Shown here one piece after another: positions 8,830 through 17,755 of a stretch of 64,000 nucleotides of DNA. The stretch is from NCBI RefSeq assembly GCF_029893805.1, contig NZ_JARXYP010000002.1, positions 8,370,001-8,434,000 on the forward strand, read 5' to 3'. Source of the DNA: Streptomyces sp. SAI-135 (GTDB lineage Bacteria; Actinomycetota; Actinomycetes; Streptomycetales; Streptomycetaceae). Within the stretch, counting starts at the first letter, position 1; every line of letters starts with the position of its first letter. The notes beneath the pieces were generated by a model, which saw nothing but the letters and a program-made list of their open reading frames with translations, was not told the origin of the DNA and made no database searches. The position numbers were made by a program, and so were the translations under genes.

Positions 8830-9728
8830 CAACCACAGACATCCCGCGCCCGGCCGACGTCGACTCCGGTCGCAGCGTCTCCAGGAAGCGGCCCCGCAAG
8901 ACGTCCACCGGCGGGATCCGGCAGGCGGTGTCCGCGACGACACTGCTGTGGATCATGGCGTGCCTGTACGGGTTCCCGGTGCTGTGGTTCGTGCTCAGCT
9001 CGCTCAAGCCGGCCAGCGACCTGTTCTCCTATCCGCTCACGCTGGTCCCGCACAACCCCACCCTGTCGGGATTCAAGGCCGCGTGGGACAGCGCCAACTT
9101 CTCCCAGTACTTCATCAACACGGCCATCGTGTGCGTGATCACGACGATCCTCACGGTGGGTGTCAGCTGCTGCACCGGCTACGCGCTGGCCAAGTACGAC
9201 AACCGGTGGCTCAAGGCGTTCTTCATCTGCATCCTGGCCACCACGATGCTGCCGGGCGAGGTCATGCTCGCCCCCGAGTTCCTGGTGGTCCGCAACCTCG
9301 GCCTCTACAACTCCTTCGCCGGCATCATCCTCCCGGCCGTGCTCACCGCGACCGGATGCTTCATGTTCCGCCAGTTCTTCCTGACGGTGCCCGACGAACT
9401 CGTGGAAGCCGCGCGCATCGACGGCGCCCGTGAGCTGTCGATCTTCCTGCGGATCATGGTGCCGCTCTCCCGGCCCATCATGCTGACCCTGGCCATCCTG
9501 TCCTTCCAGTGGCGGTGGAACGACTACATCTGGCCGCTGCTGATGCTCAACGATCCCAACAAGTTCACCGTGCAGATCGGCATCCAGAGCATTGTCGGCG
9601 CGCAGAACATCAACTGGTCGGTCCTGCTGGGCGCGTCGGTCATCTCCATGATCCCGCTGATCGCGATCTTCCTGGTCTTCCAGCGCTATGTGATGGGCGC
9701 CGACATCAACGCCGGTCTGAAGGACTGA
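8826..9728 (+). CDS. Sugar ABC transporter permease, MalG type
   Basis: 300 residues with about six membrane helices. The EAA loop LVEAARIDGARELSIFLRIM lies near residues 198-217, and the C-terminus VMGADINAGLKD is typical of MalG-type CUT1 permeases. The ATG overlaps the stop of the preceding permease. The next gene begins three bases after this stop with a TTG and uses the AAGGA inside the end of this gene, so translation is coupled through to the catabolic genes. Confidence 0.9.
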   Translation: MTTTDIPRPADVDSGRSVSRKRPRKTSTGGIRQAVSATTLLWIMACLYGFPVLWFVLSSLKPASDLFSYPLTLVPHNPTLSGFKAAWDSANFSQYFINTAIVCVITTILTVGVSCCTGYALAKYDNRWLKAFFICILATTMLPGEVMLAPEFLVVRNLGLYNSFAGIILPAVLTATGCFMFRQFFLTVPDELVEAARIDGARELSIFLRIMVPLSRPIMLTLAILSFQWRWNDYIWPLLMLNDPNKFTVQIGIQSIVGAQNINWSVLLGASVISMIPLIAIFLVFQRYVMGADINAGLKD

Positions 9729-9730
9729 CC

Positions 9731-11419
9731 TTGGCGGCCCCGATCGACCACGAGTTCGTCCGCGCGGCGGCGCTCGCCGCCGACGGGTCGGCCGACCCGT
9801 CGGCGGAATTCATCGAGCCGCACCGCGCCCTGGCCCGGCGGGTGAAGACCCTGGTCGCGGCGTACCGCTCGCCGGAGTCGGCCCTGCACGGCAGCGAGCG
9901 GGCCGTCGCCGCGGCGCTGACGCACCTGCGTGCCCTGCGGGCCGTGCAGACGCCCTCCGGTCTCTTCTCGGGCGGCGACAACGTGCAGTCGCCGCCGGAC
10001 TCCGCGTTCACCGTCAACGACGTGTGCGACGCGTACGTCCTCGCGGCGGGCGCGGGACCCGAACTGGCCGACGTCACGGCGGCGCTCGCCGAGATCGCCG
10101 GCGCCGCCACCGACAGCCTCCTGAACGGCGGGGTGCACACCCCGAACCACCGCTGGGAGCTGTCCGCGGCGCTCGCCCGGCTGCACCGGTCGTTCCCCGA
10201 CGACCGGCTGCTCGCCCGCGCCGAGGAGTGGCTCGCCGAGGGCGTCGACATCGACGCGGACGGCCTGTACTCGGAACGCAGCGCCGTCTACGCGTCCATC
10301 GTGACCAACCCGGCGCTGCTGCTGGCCGAGGTGCTCGGGCGCCCCGACCTGGTGGACGCCGTCGAACGCAACCTCACCGCGACCCTGGACCTGATCAGGC
10401 CGGACGGCACCGTGGAGACCGTCCACTCGCGCCGCCAGGACCAGCGGATGTCGTTCGCGCTGTGGCCCTACCTGCCGCACTACCGGCTGCTCGCGATCCG
10501 CACCGGCCGGGGCGACTTCGCCCGCGCGGCCCGCCTGGCGGCCGCCGGCGGCATCCACGACCCCGACCTGCTCGCCCAGACCCTCCTCACCCCGGATCTG
10601 TGCCGCCCCCTCCCGGCCCCGGACGCGGAGAAGCTCCCGCGCGACCGGTACCTCCCCACCGCACGCCTCGCGCACCATGCCTCGGCCACCGCGCACACCG
10701 TGGTGTACGGCGGCTCCGACGTGCCCGAGCACCGGCGCATCCGCTCGGGGCTCGCCTGCAACCCCACCTTCCTGCGCATGTACGCCGGTGCCGCCGTCCT
10801 CGACGCGGTCCGTCTCTCGCGGGTGTTCTTCGACCTGGGCCCGTTCCGCGCCGCCGACATGGAACGGCTCGCCGACCACCGGTACCGGCTCACCCAGACC
10901 CTCACCACCGCCTACTACCAGCCGCTCCCGAAGGACCGCAGGCGCGACGACGGCGCCTACCGGCTGGTGGACGAGGGCCGCTTCTCCGCGGCGATGAGCT
11001 TCCCCGACCGCCCTCAGGACGAGGTCTCCCACACCACCCGCATCGAGGTCGACCTGCGGGACGACGGGGCCGACCTGCGCATCGACATCAGTGGACCCGC
11101 GGTGCCCTGGGCCCTCGAACTGACCTTCCGGCCGGGCGGCGAGCCGCAGGGCGCCGTACCGCTCGGCGACGGACGCTGGTGCCTGACGACCGGGCCGATG
11201 ACCTACCGGGTCGGTGACGACGAGATCCGGGTCGAAGCCGCCGTCGAGACGGGCGAACCGCTCGCCGGACCCGACCGGAGCGACGTACTGCGCTACGACC
11301 CGGGGCAGGACTACACCGTGGCCGGCGGCACCGACGCGACGACCGGGAACCGCGTCTACCTCGGTGGGCACGGACCGCAGACACTGACCCTCGCACTGCG
11401 CGCCACCTCTCAGGCATGA
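9731..11419 (+). CDS. Putative cytosolic polysaccharide-lyase-like protein, alpha-toroid plus beta domain
   Basis: 562 residues from a TTG start with AAGGA six to eight bases upstream. There is no signal peptide, so it is cytosolic. The first about 360 residues are helical and repeat-like, suggesting an (alpha/alpha) toroid. PNHRWELSAALARLH (N139, H140) and LYSERSAVYASI (Y near 188) resemble the Asn-His and Tyr catalytic elements of heparinase II/III and alginate-lyase-like families. The last about 200 residues are beta-rich. It would cleave an acidic oligosaccharide brought in by the importer encoded just upstream. The family assignment is inferred from pattern and context. A glycosidase with a similar fold is the alternative. 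Confidence 0.5.
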   Translation: MAAPIDHEFVRAAALAADGSADPSAEFIEPHRALARRVKTLVAAYRSPESALHGSERAVAAALTHLRALRAVQTPSGLFSGGDNVQSPPDSAFTVNDVCDAYVLAAGAGPELADVTAALAEIAGAATDSLLNGGVHTPNHRWELSAALARLHRSFPDDRLLARAEEWLAEGVDIDADGLYSERSAVYASIVTNPALLLAEVLGRPDLVDAVERNLTATLDLIRPDGTVETVHSRRQDQRMSFALWPYLPHYRLLAIRTGRGDFARAARLAAAGGIHDPDLLAQTLLTPDLCRPLPAPDAEKLPRDRYLPTARLAHHASATAHTVVYGGSDVPEHRRIRSGLACNPTFLRMYAGAAVLDAVRLSRVFFDLGPFRAADMERLADHRYRLTQTLTTAYYQPLPKDRRRDDGAYRLVDEGRFSAAMSFPDRPQDEVSHTTRIEVDLRDDGADLRIDISGPAVPWALELTFRPGGEPQGAVPLGDGRWCLTTGPMTYRVGDDEIRVEAAVETGEPLAGPDRSDVLRYDPGQDYTVAGGTDATTGNRVYLGGHGPQTLTLALRATSQA

Positions 11420-11432
11420 AGGGCTGATCTCC

Positions 11433-13268
11433 TTGCACCTCCCACGCCAGCTCGGGCCGCTGCACGACCTGCCGGACACACCTGAGGCGTACGACGCCGT
11501 CCTCGCCGACGTCACCGAGCAGGCCCTCGCGCGCCTCACCCCCGAGGGCAACCTCGAACACCCCGACTGCGTCGACGACATCGGCGACACCTCGCTCGGC
11601 ATCACCTCGCTGCTCGCCCTCGCCTGGCAGCGCACCAAGGACGACCGCCTGCCGGAGGCGGTCCGCCGCAGCCTCGCCTTCCATCTGCGCGAGCGCGTCC
11701 ACGTCGACGACAACCCCGGCTACCCGAACCTCAGGATCCGCAACTCCGGCCTGCCGTACGCCCGTTACACCCTGGCCGCGGGAGCGCACCCCATCGGTGA
11801 CTGGCCGAGCACGGTGTGGGCGCTGCTCCAGGCGGTGAACGTGCTCGACGCGGCGGAGGGCCTCGTCGACGACGGTCAGAAGGCCGAACTCCTCGACGTG
11901 GCCCACGGATACTGGCGCTGGCTGACCGAGGCGACCTTCTTCAACCCGCAGGAGGCGGGCAACCAGGCGATCGGGTGTGTGGTCGGCGGCCTGATGCTGG
12001 CGGCCCATCTGCCGGAGCCGGAGGGGGAGTCGGTGCGCGCGCGGGCGCTGCGGCTGTATCGGGACGAGATCCGCGCCCACCGGGTCGAGGACCGGGGCGC
12101 GGCCCTGCCTCCCGAGCACGGCGGCGCCTACGACAACAACTACGGCCCGATCTCCCTGTCCTTCCTCGCCCAGGCCCACCGGATCAGCGGCGAGGAGATG
12201 TTCGCCGAGGACGGCGACACCCTGGCCCGCTACATCGACGCCCGGCTGACCAACGGCGGCTTCGACAACGGCGGCCCGCGCTACAGCGAGCAGCACTCCG
12301 CCTTCGAGTCCGTCCTGGGACTGCGCTACTTCGGCGCCCGCATCGGCGCCGACCTCGGCCGCTACCGGGGCGACAGCCGCTGGGCCCGGCACGCGGTCAA
12401 GGAGGACGGCGGGGTGGACGGCCACTTCGCCTGGATGCTCGTCTGGCAGATCCAGGACACCGCACGCTGGCACCGGCAGCCGTCCACGGCGAGCGCCCGC
12501 CACCAACTGCGCGCGGGCACCGTCTCGGTGGCCTTCGACTCCAGGATGACCCCGGCGGTCGTCGAGGCCGCGGGCACCTACTACCTGCCCGCGGCCGTCA
12601 ACCGCCAGCACGGCTTCGGCCCGGTCGTGGACGGCTTCCTGCTGTGCCGTCCCATGGGCGAGGTCCGGGTGCGCGACGTGCGCGCCGACGGCCTCGCGGC
12701 CAAGCTGGTCACCAAGCCGGTCGTCGGCCGCGACCACGTCCTGCGACACCTCCTGTCCCTGTACGTCACCGACGGCACGACGCTGTGGACCACGGTCACC
12801 GTGGAACGCCTCCCCGGCACGCCCTACCTGCTGGCCGGGCTGCCGTACGCCGAGGACGACGGCGACCGGGTGCGCCGGACGGCCGAGGGCGAGGTGAGCT
12901 CCGTGGGCGCCCTGCGGCTGACGCATCCCGAGGCGGAGGGCATCGACCACTTCGACGCCCGCTCGCAGACGACCCAGGAGCAGGCCGCCTTCGCGCTGGC
13001 CGCCGACCCCCGCGGCTACGGGAACCCCGACGAGGGCTGGAGCCACCTGGTCCGCTCCACGGCCCTGGAAGCCGGCCCCGCCCCGGACGCCCCGGCCGAC
13101 CTGCACGCCTTCGCCGTCCGCTACGGCCCCGGAGGCGCCCCGGTCACGGCCGCCTTCGCCCGTGACGGCGCCGGACTGACGGTCCGCACCGAGGCGTTCA
13201 CGGCCCGGCTCGGCGATCCGGCGGGCGACGCCCACGGCGAGCCGGAACTGACCCTGTCCGCCCGCTGA
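11433..13268 (+). CDS. Second putative lyase-like alpha-toroid protein
   Basis: 611 residues from a TTG start 13 bases after the previous stop, with GAAGGG upstream. It has no signal peptide. The N-terminal half is helical and repetitive (LLALAWQRTKDDRLPEAVRR and similar turns). It contains GNQAIGCVVGG near residue 177, YDNNYGPISLS near 234 and GGPRYSEQHSAFES near 281, which are candidate active-site Asn, Tyr and Arg elements. From about residue 350 it becomes beta-rich. The layout matches the neighbouring gene without obvious close identity, so the two may act in sequence on one imported oligosaccharide. It could instead be a non-lytic glycosidase. No family is recognised with certainty. Confidence 0.45.
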   Translation: MHLPRQLGPLHDLPDTPEAYDAVLADVTEQALARLTPEGNLEHPDCVDDIGDTSLGITSLLALAWQRTKDDRLPEAVRRSLAFHLRERVHVDDNPGYPNLRIRNSGLPYARYTLAAGAHPIGDWPSTVWALLQAVNVLDAAEGLVDDGQKAELLDVAHGYWRWLTEATFFNPQEAGNQAIGCVVGGLMLAAHLPEPEGESVRARALRLYRDEIRAHRVEDRGAALPPEHGGAYDNNYGPISLSFLAQAHRISGEEMFAEDGDTLARYIDARLTNGGFDNGGPRYSEQHSAFESVLGLRYFGARIGADLGRYRGDSRWARHAVKEDGGVDGHFAWMLVWQIQDTARWHRQPSTASARHQLRAGTVSVAFDSRMTPAVVEAAGTYYLPAAVNRQHGFGPVVDGFLLCRPMGEVRVRDVRADGLAAKLVTKPVVGRDHVLRHLLSLYVTDGTTLWTTVTVERLPGTPYLLAGLPYAEDDGDRVRRTAEGEVSSVGALRLTHPEAEGIDHFDARSQTTQEQAAFALAADPRGYGNPDEGWSHLVRSTALEAGPAPDAPADLHAFAVRYGPGGAPVTAAFARDGAGLTVRTEAFTARLGDPAGDAHGEPELTLSAR

Positions 13269-13284
13269 GCCGAGGGTGCGGCGG

Positions 13285-13941
13285 TCACACGTCCACGCCG
13301 GGCAGCGCCGACTGCGGCACCACGAGGTCGGCGCGGTCCCGCGTGGCCGCCACCAGCTCAGCGTTGGCCTGGTCGGAGCGCCGCACCCACGCCACCGCCT
13401 CCTCGTGCGTCTTGCCGAACTCCTCGTGCCGGGCGATCAGCCGGCGCAGCCGCTCGTCCTCGTCGAGTGCGCAGAACCACACCTCGTCCAGCTGCGGCCC
13501 GACCCGCGCCCACGCGCCGGTGCCGAGCAGCAGGTAGTTCCCCTCGGTCACGACCAGACGGGCCGTCGGCGGGACCGGGATCGCCCCCGCGAGCGGCTGC
13601 TCCAGCATCCGTTCGAAGCCCGGCGCGTACACGACGTCCCCCTCCGTCTCCTCGCGCAGCCGCCGCAGCAGCGCCGCGTACCCGGCGGCGTCGAAGGTCT
13701 CGGGGGCACCCTTGCGGTCCCGCAGCCCGAGCCGTTCCAGCTCCACGTCGGCCAGGTGGAAGCCGTCCATGGGGACGTGCGCCACCCAGGGCTCGCCCGG
13801 GCCGTTCAGCGCCCGCACCAGATGCTCGGCGAGGGTCGTCTTGCCCGCGCCGGGGGAGCCTGCGATGCCGAGCACGGCACGCCGTCCGGGCTCGGCGAGG
13901 GAACGCGCGCGGGTCACAAGGTCGTCGAAGGTCAGCGGCAC
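13285..13941 (-). CDS. P-loop nucleoside/nucleotide-kinase-like protein
   Basis: 218 residues. The Walker A motif GIAGSPGAGKTT lies at residues 25-36, and HVPMDGFHLADVELERLG carries the acidic motif seen in the uridine-kinase/pantothenate-kinase superfamily. TEGNYLLL is the usual hydrophobic strand ending near the catalytic core. It should phosphorylate a small metabolite with ATP in the cytosol, but the substrate is not readable. It converges on the lyase-like gene with only 16 bp between stops, so it is not part of that operon. Confidence 0.75.
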   Translation of the reverse strand: MPLTFDDLVTRARSLAEPGRRAVLGIAGSPGAGKTTLAEHLVRALNGPGEPWVAHVPMDGFHLADVELERLGLRDRKGAPETFDAAGYAALLRRLREETEGDVVYAPGFERMLEQPLAGAIPVPPTARLVVTEGNYLLLGTGAWARVGPQLDEVWFCALDEDERLRRLIARHEEFGKTHEEAVAWVRRSDQANAELVAATRDRADLVVPQSALPGVDV

Positions 13942-14019
13942 ACGCCGAGTGTGTCATTCGATGACTTCAGGTCGGCCAGGCACCCTGGAGGGCGCAAGGG
14001 GGAGAAAGGAGCCCCAGTC

Positions 14020-14460
14020 GTGCCCCAGTACTACGACGAGTCCGGCGCCCCGGGCGCGTCCGGCGCCTGTGACGACGAGGCGCAGATCCGTGCCCTGATC
14101 ACCGAGTGGGCCGCGGCCGTCCACCGCGGCGACCTCGCCGGCGTGAGCGCGGGCCACGCCCAGGACATCGTGATGTTCGACGTGGCGTCACCCCACCACG
14201 GCATCCGGGGCCTCGCCGCCTACCGTGCCACCTGGCCGCCGCTGTTCGCCTGGCAGGCCCAGGGCGCCCGCTTCGACATCGAGTCCCTCCACGTCACCGC
14301 GGGCGCGGACGTCGCGTACGCCCACGCCCTGGTGCGCTGCGGCACGCCGGAGGAGGTCGCCGCGCACCCGGGCTTCCGGCTCCGGCTCACCTTCGGTCTG
14401 CGCAAGGAGCGCGGCCGCTGGCTGGTGGCCCACGAGCACCATTCCTTCCCGCACGACTGA
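14020..14460 (+). CDS. SnoaL/NTF2-like domain protein
   Basis: 146 residues from a GTG with AAAGGAG nine bases upstream. ALITEWAAAVHRGDLAGVSA followed by DIVMFDVASPHHGIRGLAAY and the C-terminal ERGRWLVAHEHHS are characteristic of the small cone-shaped SnoaL/DUF4440 fold. Members serve as small-molecule isomerases, hydrolases or ligand-binding domains, so no reaction is assigned. It lies 34 bp before the beta-phosphoglucomutase gene and may be co-transcribed with it. Confidence 0.75.
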   Translation: MPQYYDESGAPGASGACDDEAQIRALITEWAAAVHRGDLAGVSAGHAQDIVMFDVASPHHGIRGLAAYRATWPPLFAWQAQGARFDIESLHVTAGADVAYAHALVRCGTPEEVAAHPGFRLRLTFGLRKERGRWLVAHEHHSFPHD

Positions 14461-14494
14461 ATCCACCTGTTGACGAAGCGAAAGGCAGGGAACC

Positions 14495-15241
14495 GTGTCC
14501 TGTATGACGGAGCTCGGTCTACCCGCAGAGATCAAGGCCTGCCTGTTCGACCTCGACGGGGTCGTCACCAGGACGGCCGTCGTGCACGCGGCGGCCTGGA
14601 AGGAGATGTTCGACGCGTTCCTGCGTGAACGCGAGGGGGAACACTTCCGGCCTTTCGACGACCACGACTACGACGAGTACGTCGACGGCCTGCCGCGGGC
14701 CGACGGCGTGCGCACCTTCCTCGCCTCCCGCGGCATCGAACTGCCGGACGGGAAACCGGACGACCCGCCGGGCGCGGAGACGGTCCACGGCCTCGGCAAC
14801 CGCAAGAACGCCCTCGTCCTGGAGAAGATCCGCACCGACGGCGTCGAGGCCTACGACGACACCCTGACCTACATCCGCGCGGCCCGCGCCCAGGGCCTGC
14901 GCACCGCGATCGTCTCCTCCAGCGCCAACTGCCGTGACGTCCTGCGCGCGATCGACGCCGAGGACCTCTTCGACGTGCGCATCGACGGCGTGGTCGCAGC
15001 GGAGCGCGGGCTCCCCGGCAAGCCGCACCCCGACACCTTCCTCGCCGCCGCCGCGGACCTGGGCCTCGACGCACCCCGCTCCGCCGTCTTCGAGGACGCC
15101 CTCGCCGGCATGGACGCGGGCCGCGCCGGTGGTTTCGGGTACGTCGTCGGCCTCGACCGCGTCGGGCAGACCGACGCCCTGTACGAGCACGGCGCCGACA
15201 TCGTCGTGAAGGGCCTCGCCGAGCTCGGAGGACACGCGTGA
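14495..15241 (+). CDS. HAD hydrolase, beta-phosphoglucomutase family
   Basis: 248 residues. FDLDGVVTRTA is HAD motif I with both catalytic aspartates, and IVSSSANCRDVL is motif II. GLPGKPHPDTFLAAA supplies the motif III lysine, and VFEDALAGMDAGRAG is motif IV. This matches beta-phosphoglucomutase, which converts beta-glucose-1-phosphate to glucose-6-phosphate. The stop overlaps the GTG of the GH65 gene (GTGA), a classic partnership: the phosphorylase makes beta-glucose-1-phosphate and this enzyme channels it into glycolysis. The GTG start follows GCAGGGAACC. Confidence 0.85.
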   Translation: MSCMTELGLPAEIKACLFDLDGVVTRTAVVHAAAWKEMFDAFLREREGEHFRPFDDHDYDEYVDGLPRADGVRTFLASRGIELPDGKPDDPPGAETVHGLGNRKNALVLEKIRTDGVEAYDDTLTYIRAARAQGLRTAIVSSSANCRDVLRAIDAEDLFDVRIDGVVAAERGLPGKPHPDTFLAAAADLGLDAPRSAVFEDALAGMDAGRAGGFGYVVGLDRVGQTDALYEHGADIVVKGLAELGGHA

Positions 15242-17592
15242 TCACCCAGCGCTCCTACACCGTCGAGCCCTGGGCGGTCCGCGAGACCGACCTCAAGCTC
15301 GACGTCCTGGCCCAGAGCGAGTCCGTGTTCGCCCTGTCCAACGGCCACGTCGGCTGGCGCGGCAACCTCGACGAGGGCGAACCGCACGGCCTGCCCGGCT
15401 CCTACCTCAACGGCGTCCACGAACTGCACCCGCTGCCGTACGCCGAGGCCGGCTACGGCTATCCCGAGTCCGGCCAGACCGCCATCAACGTCACCAACGG
15501 CAAGATCGTGCGGCTCCTCGTCGACGACGAGCCCTTCGACCTGCGCTACGGCCGTCTCGTGGCCCACGAGCGCTGCCTGGACCTGCGCCGGGGCGTCCTG
15601 GAGCGGTCCTGCGAGTGGATCTCGCCGGCCGGCTCGCGGATACGGGTGCGCTCGACCCGGCTCGTCTCGCTCACCCAGCGGGCGATCGCCGCCGTGGCCT
15701 ACGAGGTGGAGCCCGTCGACAGCCGCACCCGGGTGGTCATCCAGTCCGAGCTGGTCACCAACGAGAGCCTGCCCGGACCGAACGGCGACCCGCGCGCCTC
15801 CAAGACGCTGAAGTCGCCGCTGGAACACGAGGAGGGCTTCGCCGACGGGACCCGGCTGCGCCTGGTGCACCGCACCCGGCACAGCGGGCTGCGGGTCGCC
15901 GTGGCCGCCGACCACGTGATCGAAGGGCCCGAACGCACCACCACGGGCAGCGAGGAGACGGTGGACCTGGCCCGGCTGACCGTCACCTCCGTCCTGGAGC
16001 CGGGGCAGCGGCTGCGGGTGGAGAAGCTGGTCGCCCACGGCTGGTCCGGCACCCGCTCCCGGCCCGCGATGAGCGACCAGGTCGACGCGGCCCTGGCGGC
16101 CGCGGCCCACAGCGGCTGGGACGGACTCCTGGACGAACAACGCTCCTACCTCGACGACTTCTGGGCCCGCGCCGACGTGGAGGTCGACGGCGACGAGGAG
16201 ATCCAGCAGGCGGTCCGCTTCGCCCTCTTCCACGTCCTCCAGGCGGGCGCCCGCGCGGAGCAACGGGCCATTCCGGCCAAGGGACTGACCGGCTCCGGTT
16301 ACGACGGGCACGCCTTCTGGGACACCGAGACGTTCGTGCTGCCCGTGCTCACCTACACCGAGCCGCGTGCCGTGGCCGAGGCCCTGCGCTGGCGGCAGAA
16401 GACCCTGCCCGCCGCCCGCGAGCGCGCCGCGCAACTCGGCCTGAACGGCGCCGCGTTCCCGTGGCGGACCATCGAGGGCTCGGAGGGGTCGGCGTACTGG
16501 CCGGCCGGCACCGCCGCCTTCCATGTCAACGCCGCCGTCGCGGACGCCGTCGTGCGCTACACCGAGGCCACCTGCGACACGGAGTTCGAACGCGACACCG
16601 GCGTCGAACTCCTCGTGGAGACGGCCCGGTTGTGGCGCTCGCTGGGCCATCACGACCACCACGGCGTCTTCCACATCGACGGCGTCACCGGTCCCGACGA
16701 GTACAGCGCGGTCGCCGACGACAACACCTACACCAACCTCATGGCCCGCGCGAACCTCCTCGCCGCCGCCGACGCCTGCGGCCGGTACCCGGAGCGGGCC
16801 GCCGAGCTCGGCGTCGACGACGAGGAGAGCGCGGCCTGGCGGGACGCCGCCGAGGCCGTGCACATCCCCTACAACGACGAGCTCGGCGTGCACGAACAGC
16901 ACGCGGGCTTCACCCGCTACCAGCGCTGGGACTTCGAGAGCACCCGGGCCGACCAGTACCCGCTGATGCTGCACTTCCCCTACTTCGACATCTACCGCAA
17001 GCAGGTGGTCAAGCAGGCGGACCTGGTGCTGGCGATGTACCTGTGCAGCGGCTGGTTCGAGGAGTTCCACGACGAGGAGCAGATCGCCCGCAACTTCGCC
17101 TACTACGAGCCGCTGACCGTACGGGACTCCTCCCTGTCGGCCTGTGTCCAGGCGGTCGTCGCCGCCCGCGCGGGACATCTGTCCCTCGCCTACGCCTACA
17201 CGGCCGAGGCGGCGCTGATGGACCTCGTCGACCTGGAGAGCAACACCCGCGACGGACTCCACATCGCCTCCCTCGCCGGCACCTGGACGGCCCTGGTCGC
17301 CGGGTTCGGCGGACTGCGGCGCGACGGGGACTCCCTCCGCTTCGCGCCCCGGCTGCCCGAGCGGTTCAGCCGTCTCGCGTTCAACCTCCAGCTCCTCGGC
17401 CGCTGTCTGCGCGTGGAGATCGGTCCGGAGAAGGCGACGTACACCCTGATGTCGGGCGAGCCCCTGACGATCCGCCACCACGACACCGCGCTCACCGTGA
17501 ACGGCGACGGGCCCGTCGTCCGCCCGGTCCCGGCCCCGCGTGACCGCCCCGCTCCGGAGCAGCCCCGGCACCGCGCCCCGCACGCCCGCTGA
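15238..17592 (+). CDS. Glycoside hydrolase family 65 disaccharide phosphorylase
   Basis: 784 residues, the normal size for GH65. The central (alpha/alpha)6 barrel shows FWDTETFVLPVLTYTEP, GSAYWPAGTAAFHVNAAV, and GVTGPDEYSAVADDNTYTN with the general-acid glutamate in GPDEY. KQADLVLAMYL is part of the phosphate-binding side. The enzyme cleaves an alpha-linked disaccharide (maltose, trehalose, kojibiose or nigerose type) with phosphate, giving beta-glucose-1-phosphate. The linkage specificity cannot be read. It has no signal peptide and is coupled to the beta-phosphoglucomutase gene. There is no sugar transporter in this operon, so the substrate must come from another importer or from internal stores. 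Confidence 0.9.
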   Translation: MITQRSYTVEPWAVRETDLKLDVLAQSESVFALSNGHVGWRGNLDEGEPHGLPGSYLNGVHELHPLPYAEAGYGYPESGQTAINVTNGKIVRLLVDDEPFDLRYGRLVAHERCLDLRRGVLERSCEWISPAGSRIRVRSTRLVSLTQRAIAAVAYEVEPVDSRTRVVIQSELVTNESLPGPNGDPRASKTLKSPLEHEEGFADGTRLRLVHRTRHSGLRVAVAADHVIEGPERTTTGSEETVDLARLTVTSVLEPGQRLRVEKLVAHGWSGTRSRPAMSDQVDAALAAAAHSGWDGLLDEQRSYLDDFWARADVEVDGDEEIQQAVRFALFHVLQAGARAEQRAIPAKGLTGSGYDGHAFWDTETFVLPVLTYTEPRAVAEALRWRQKTLPAARERAAQLGLNGAAFPWRTIEGSEGSAYWPAGTAAFHVNAAVADAVVRYTEATCDTEFERDTGVELLVETARLWRSLGHHDHHGVFHIDGVTGPDEYSAVADDNTYTNLMARANLLAAADACGRYPERAAELGVDDEESAAWRDAAEAVHIPYNDELGVHEQHAGFTRYQRWDFESTRADQYPLMLHFPYFDIYRKQVVKQADLVLAMYLCSGWFEEFHDEEQIARNFAYYEPLTVRDSSLSACVQAVVAARAGHLSLAYAYTAEAALMDLVDLESNTRDGLHIASLAGTWTALVAGFGGLRRDGDSLRFAPRLPERFSRLAFNLQLLGRCLRVEIGPEKATYTLMSGEPLTIRHHDTALTVNGDGPVVRPVPAPRDRPAPEQPRHRAPHAR

Positions 17593-17672
17593 GCCGGACG
17601 GGAGATCCGGACAGGCACCGCTTGGCCGAACTCCGCCCTGCACCCCCTCCGGCCCCGGGTTAGGTTGTCCCT

Positions 17673-17732
17673 GCCTTCGAGGACAGAAGTCCCCGAGGAC
17701 AGAAGCCTTCGAGGACCGGACCAGTCCCCGAG
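17673..17732. repeat. Short direct repeats in the leader of the membrane glycosyltransferase gene
   Basis: CGAGGACAGAAG occurs twice (17678-17689 and 17694-17705) with a third partial copy CGAGGACCGGA. CCTTCGAGGAC and GTCCCCGAGG also recur. The array ends about 24 bp before the ATG of the next gene. It may be a slipped-strand expansion or a multi-site regulator target. Confidence 0.5.
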
Positions 17733-17755
17733 GCACACGGGGTGAGGGATGGACC

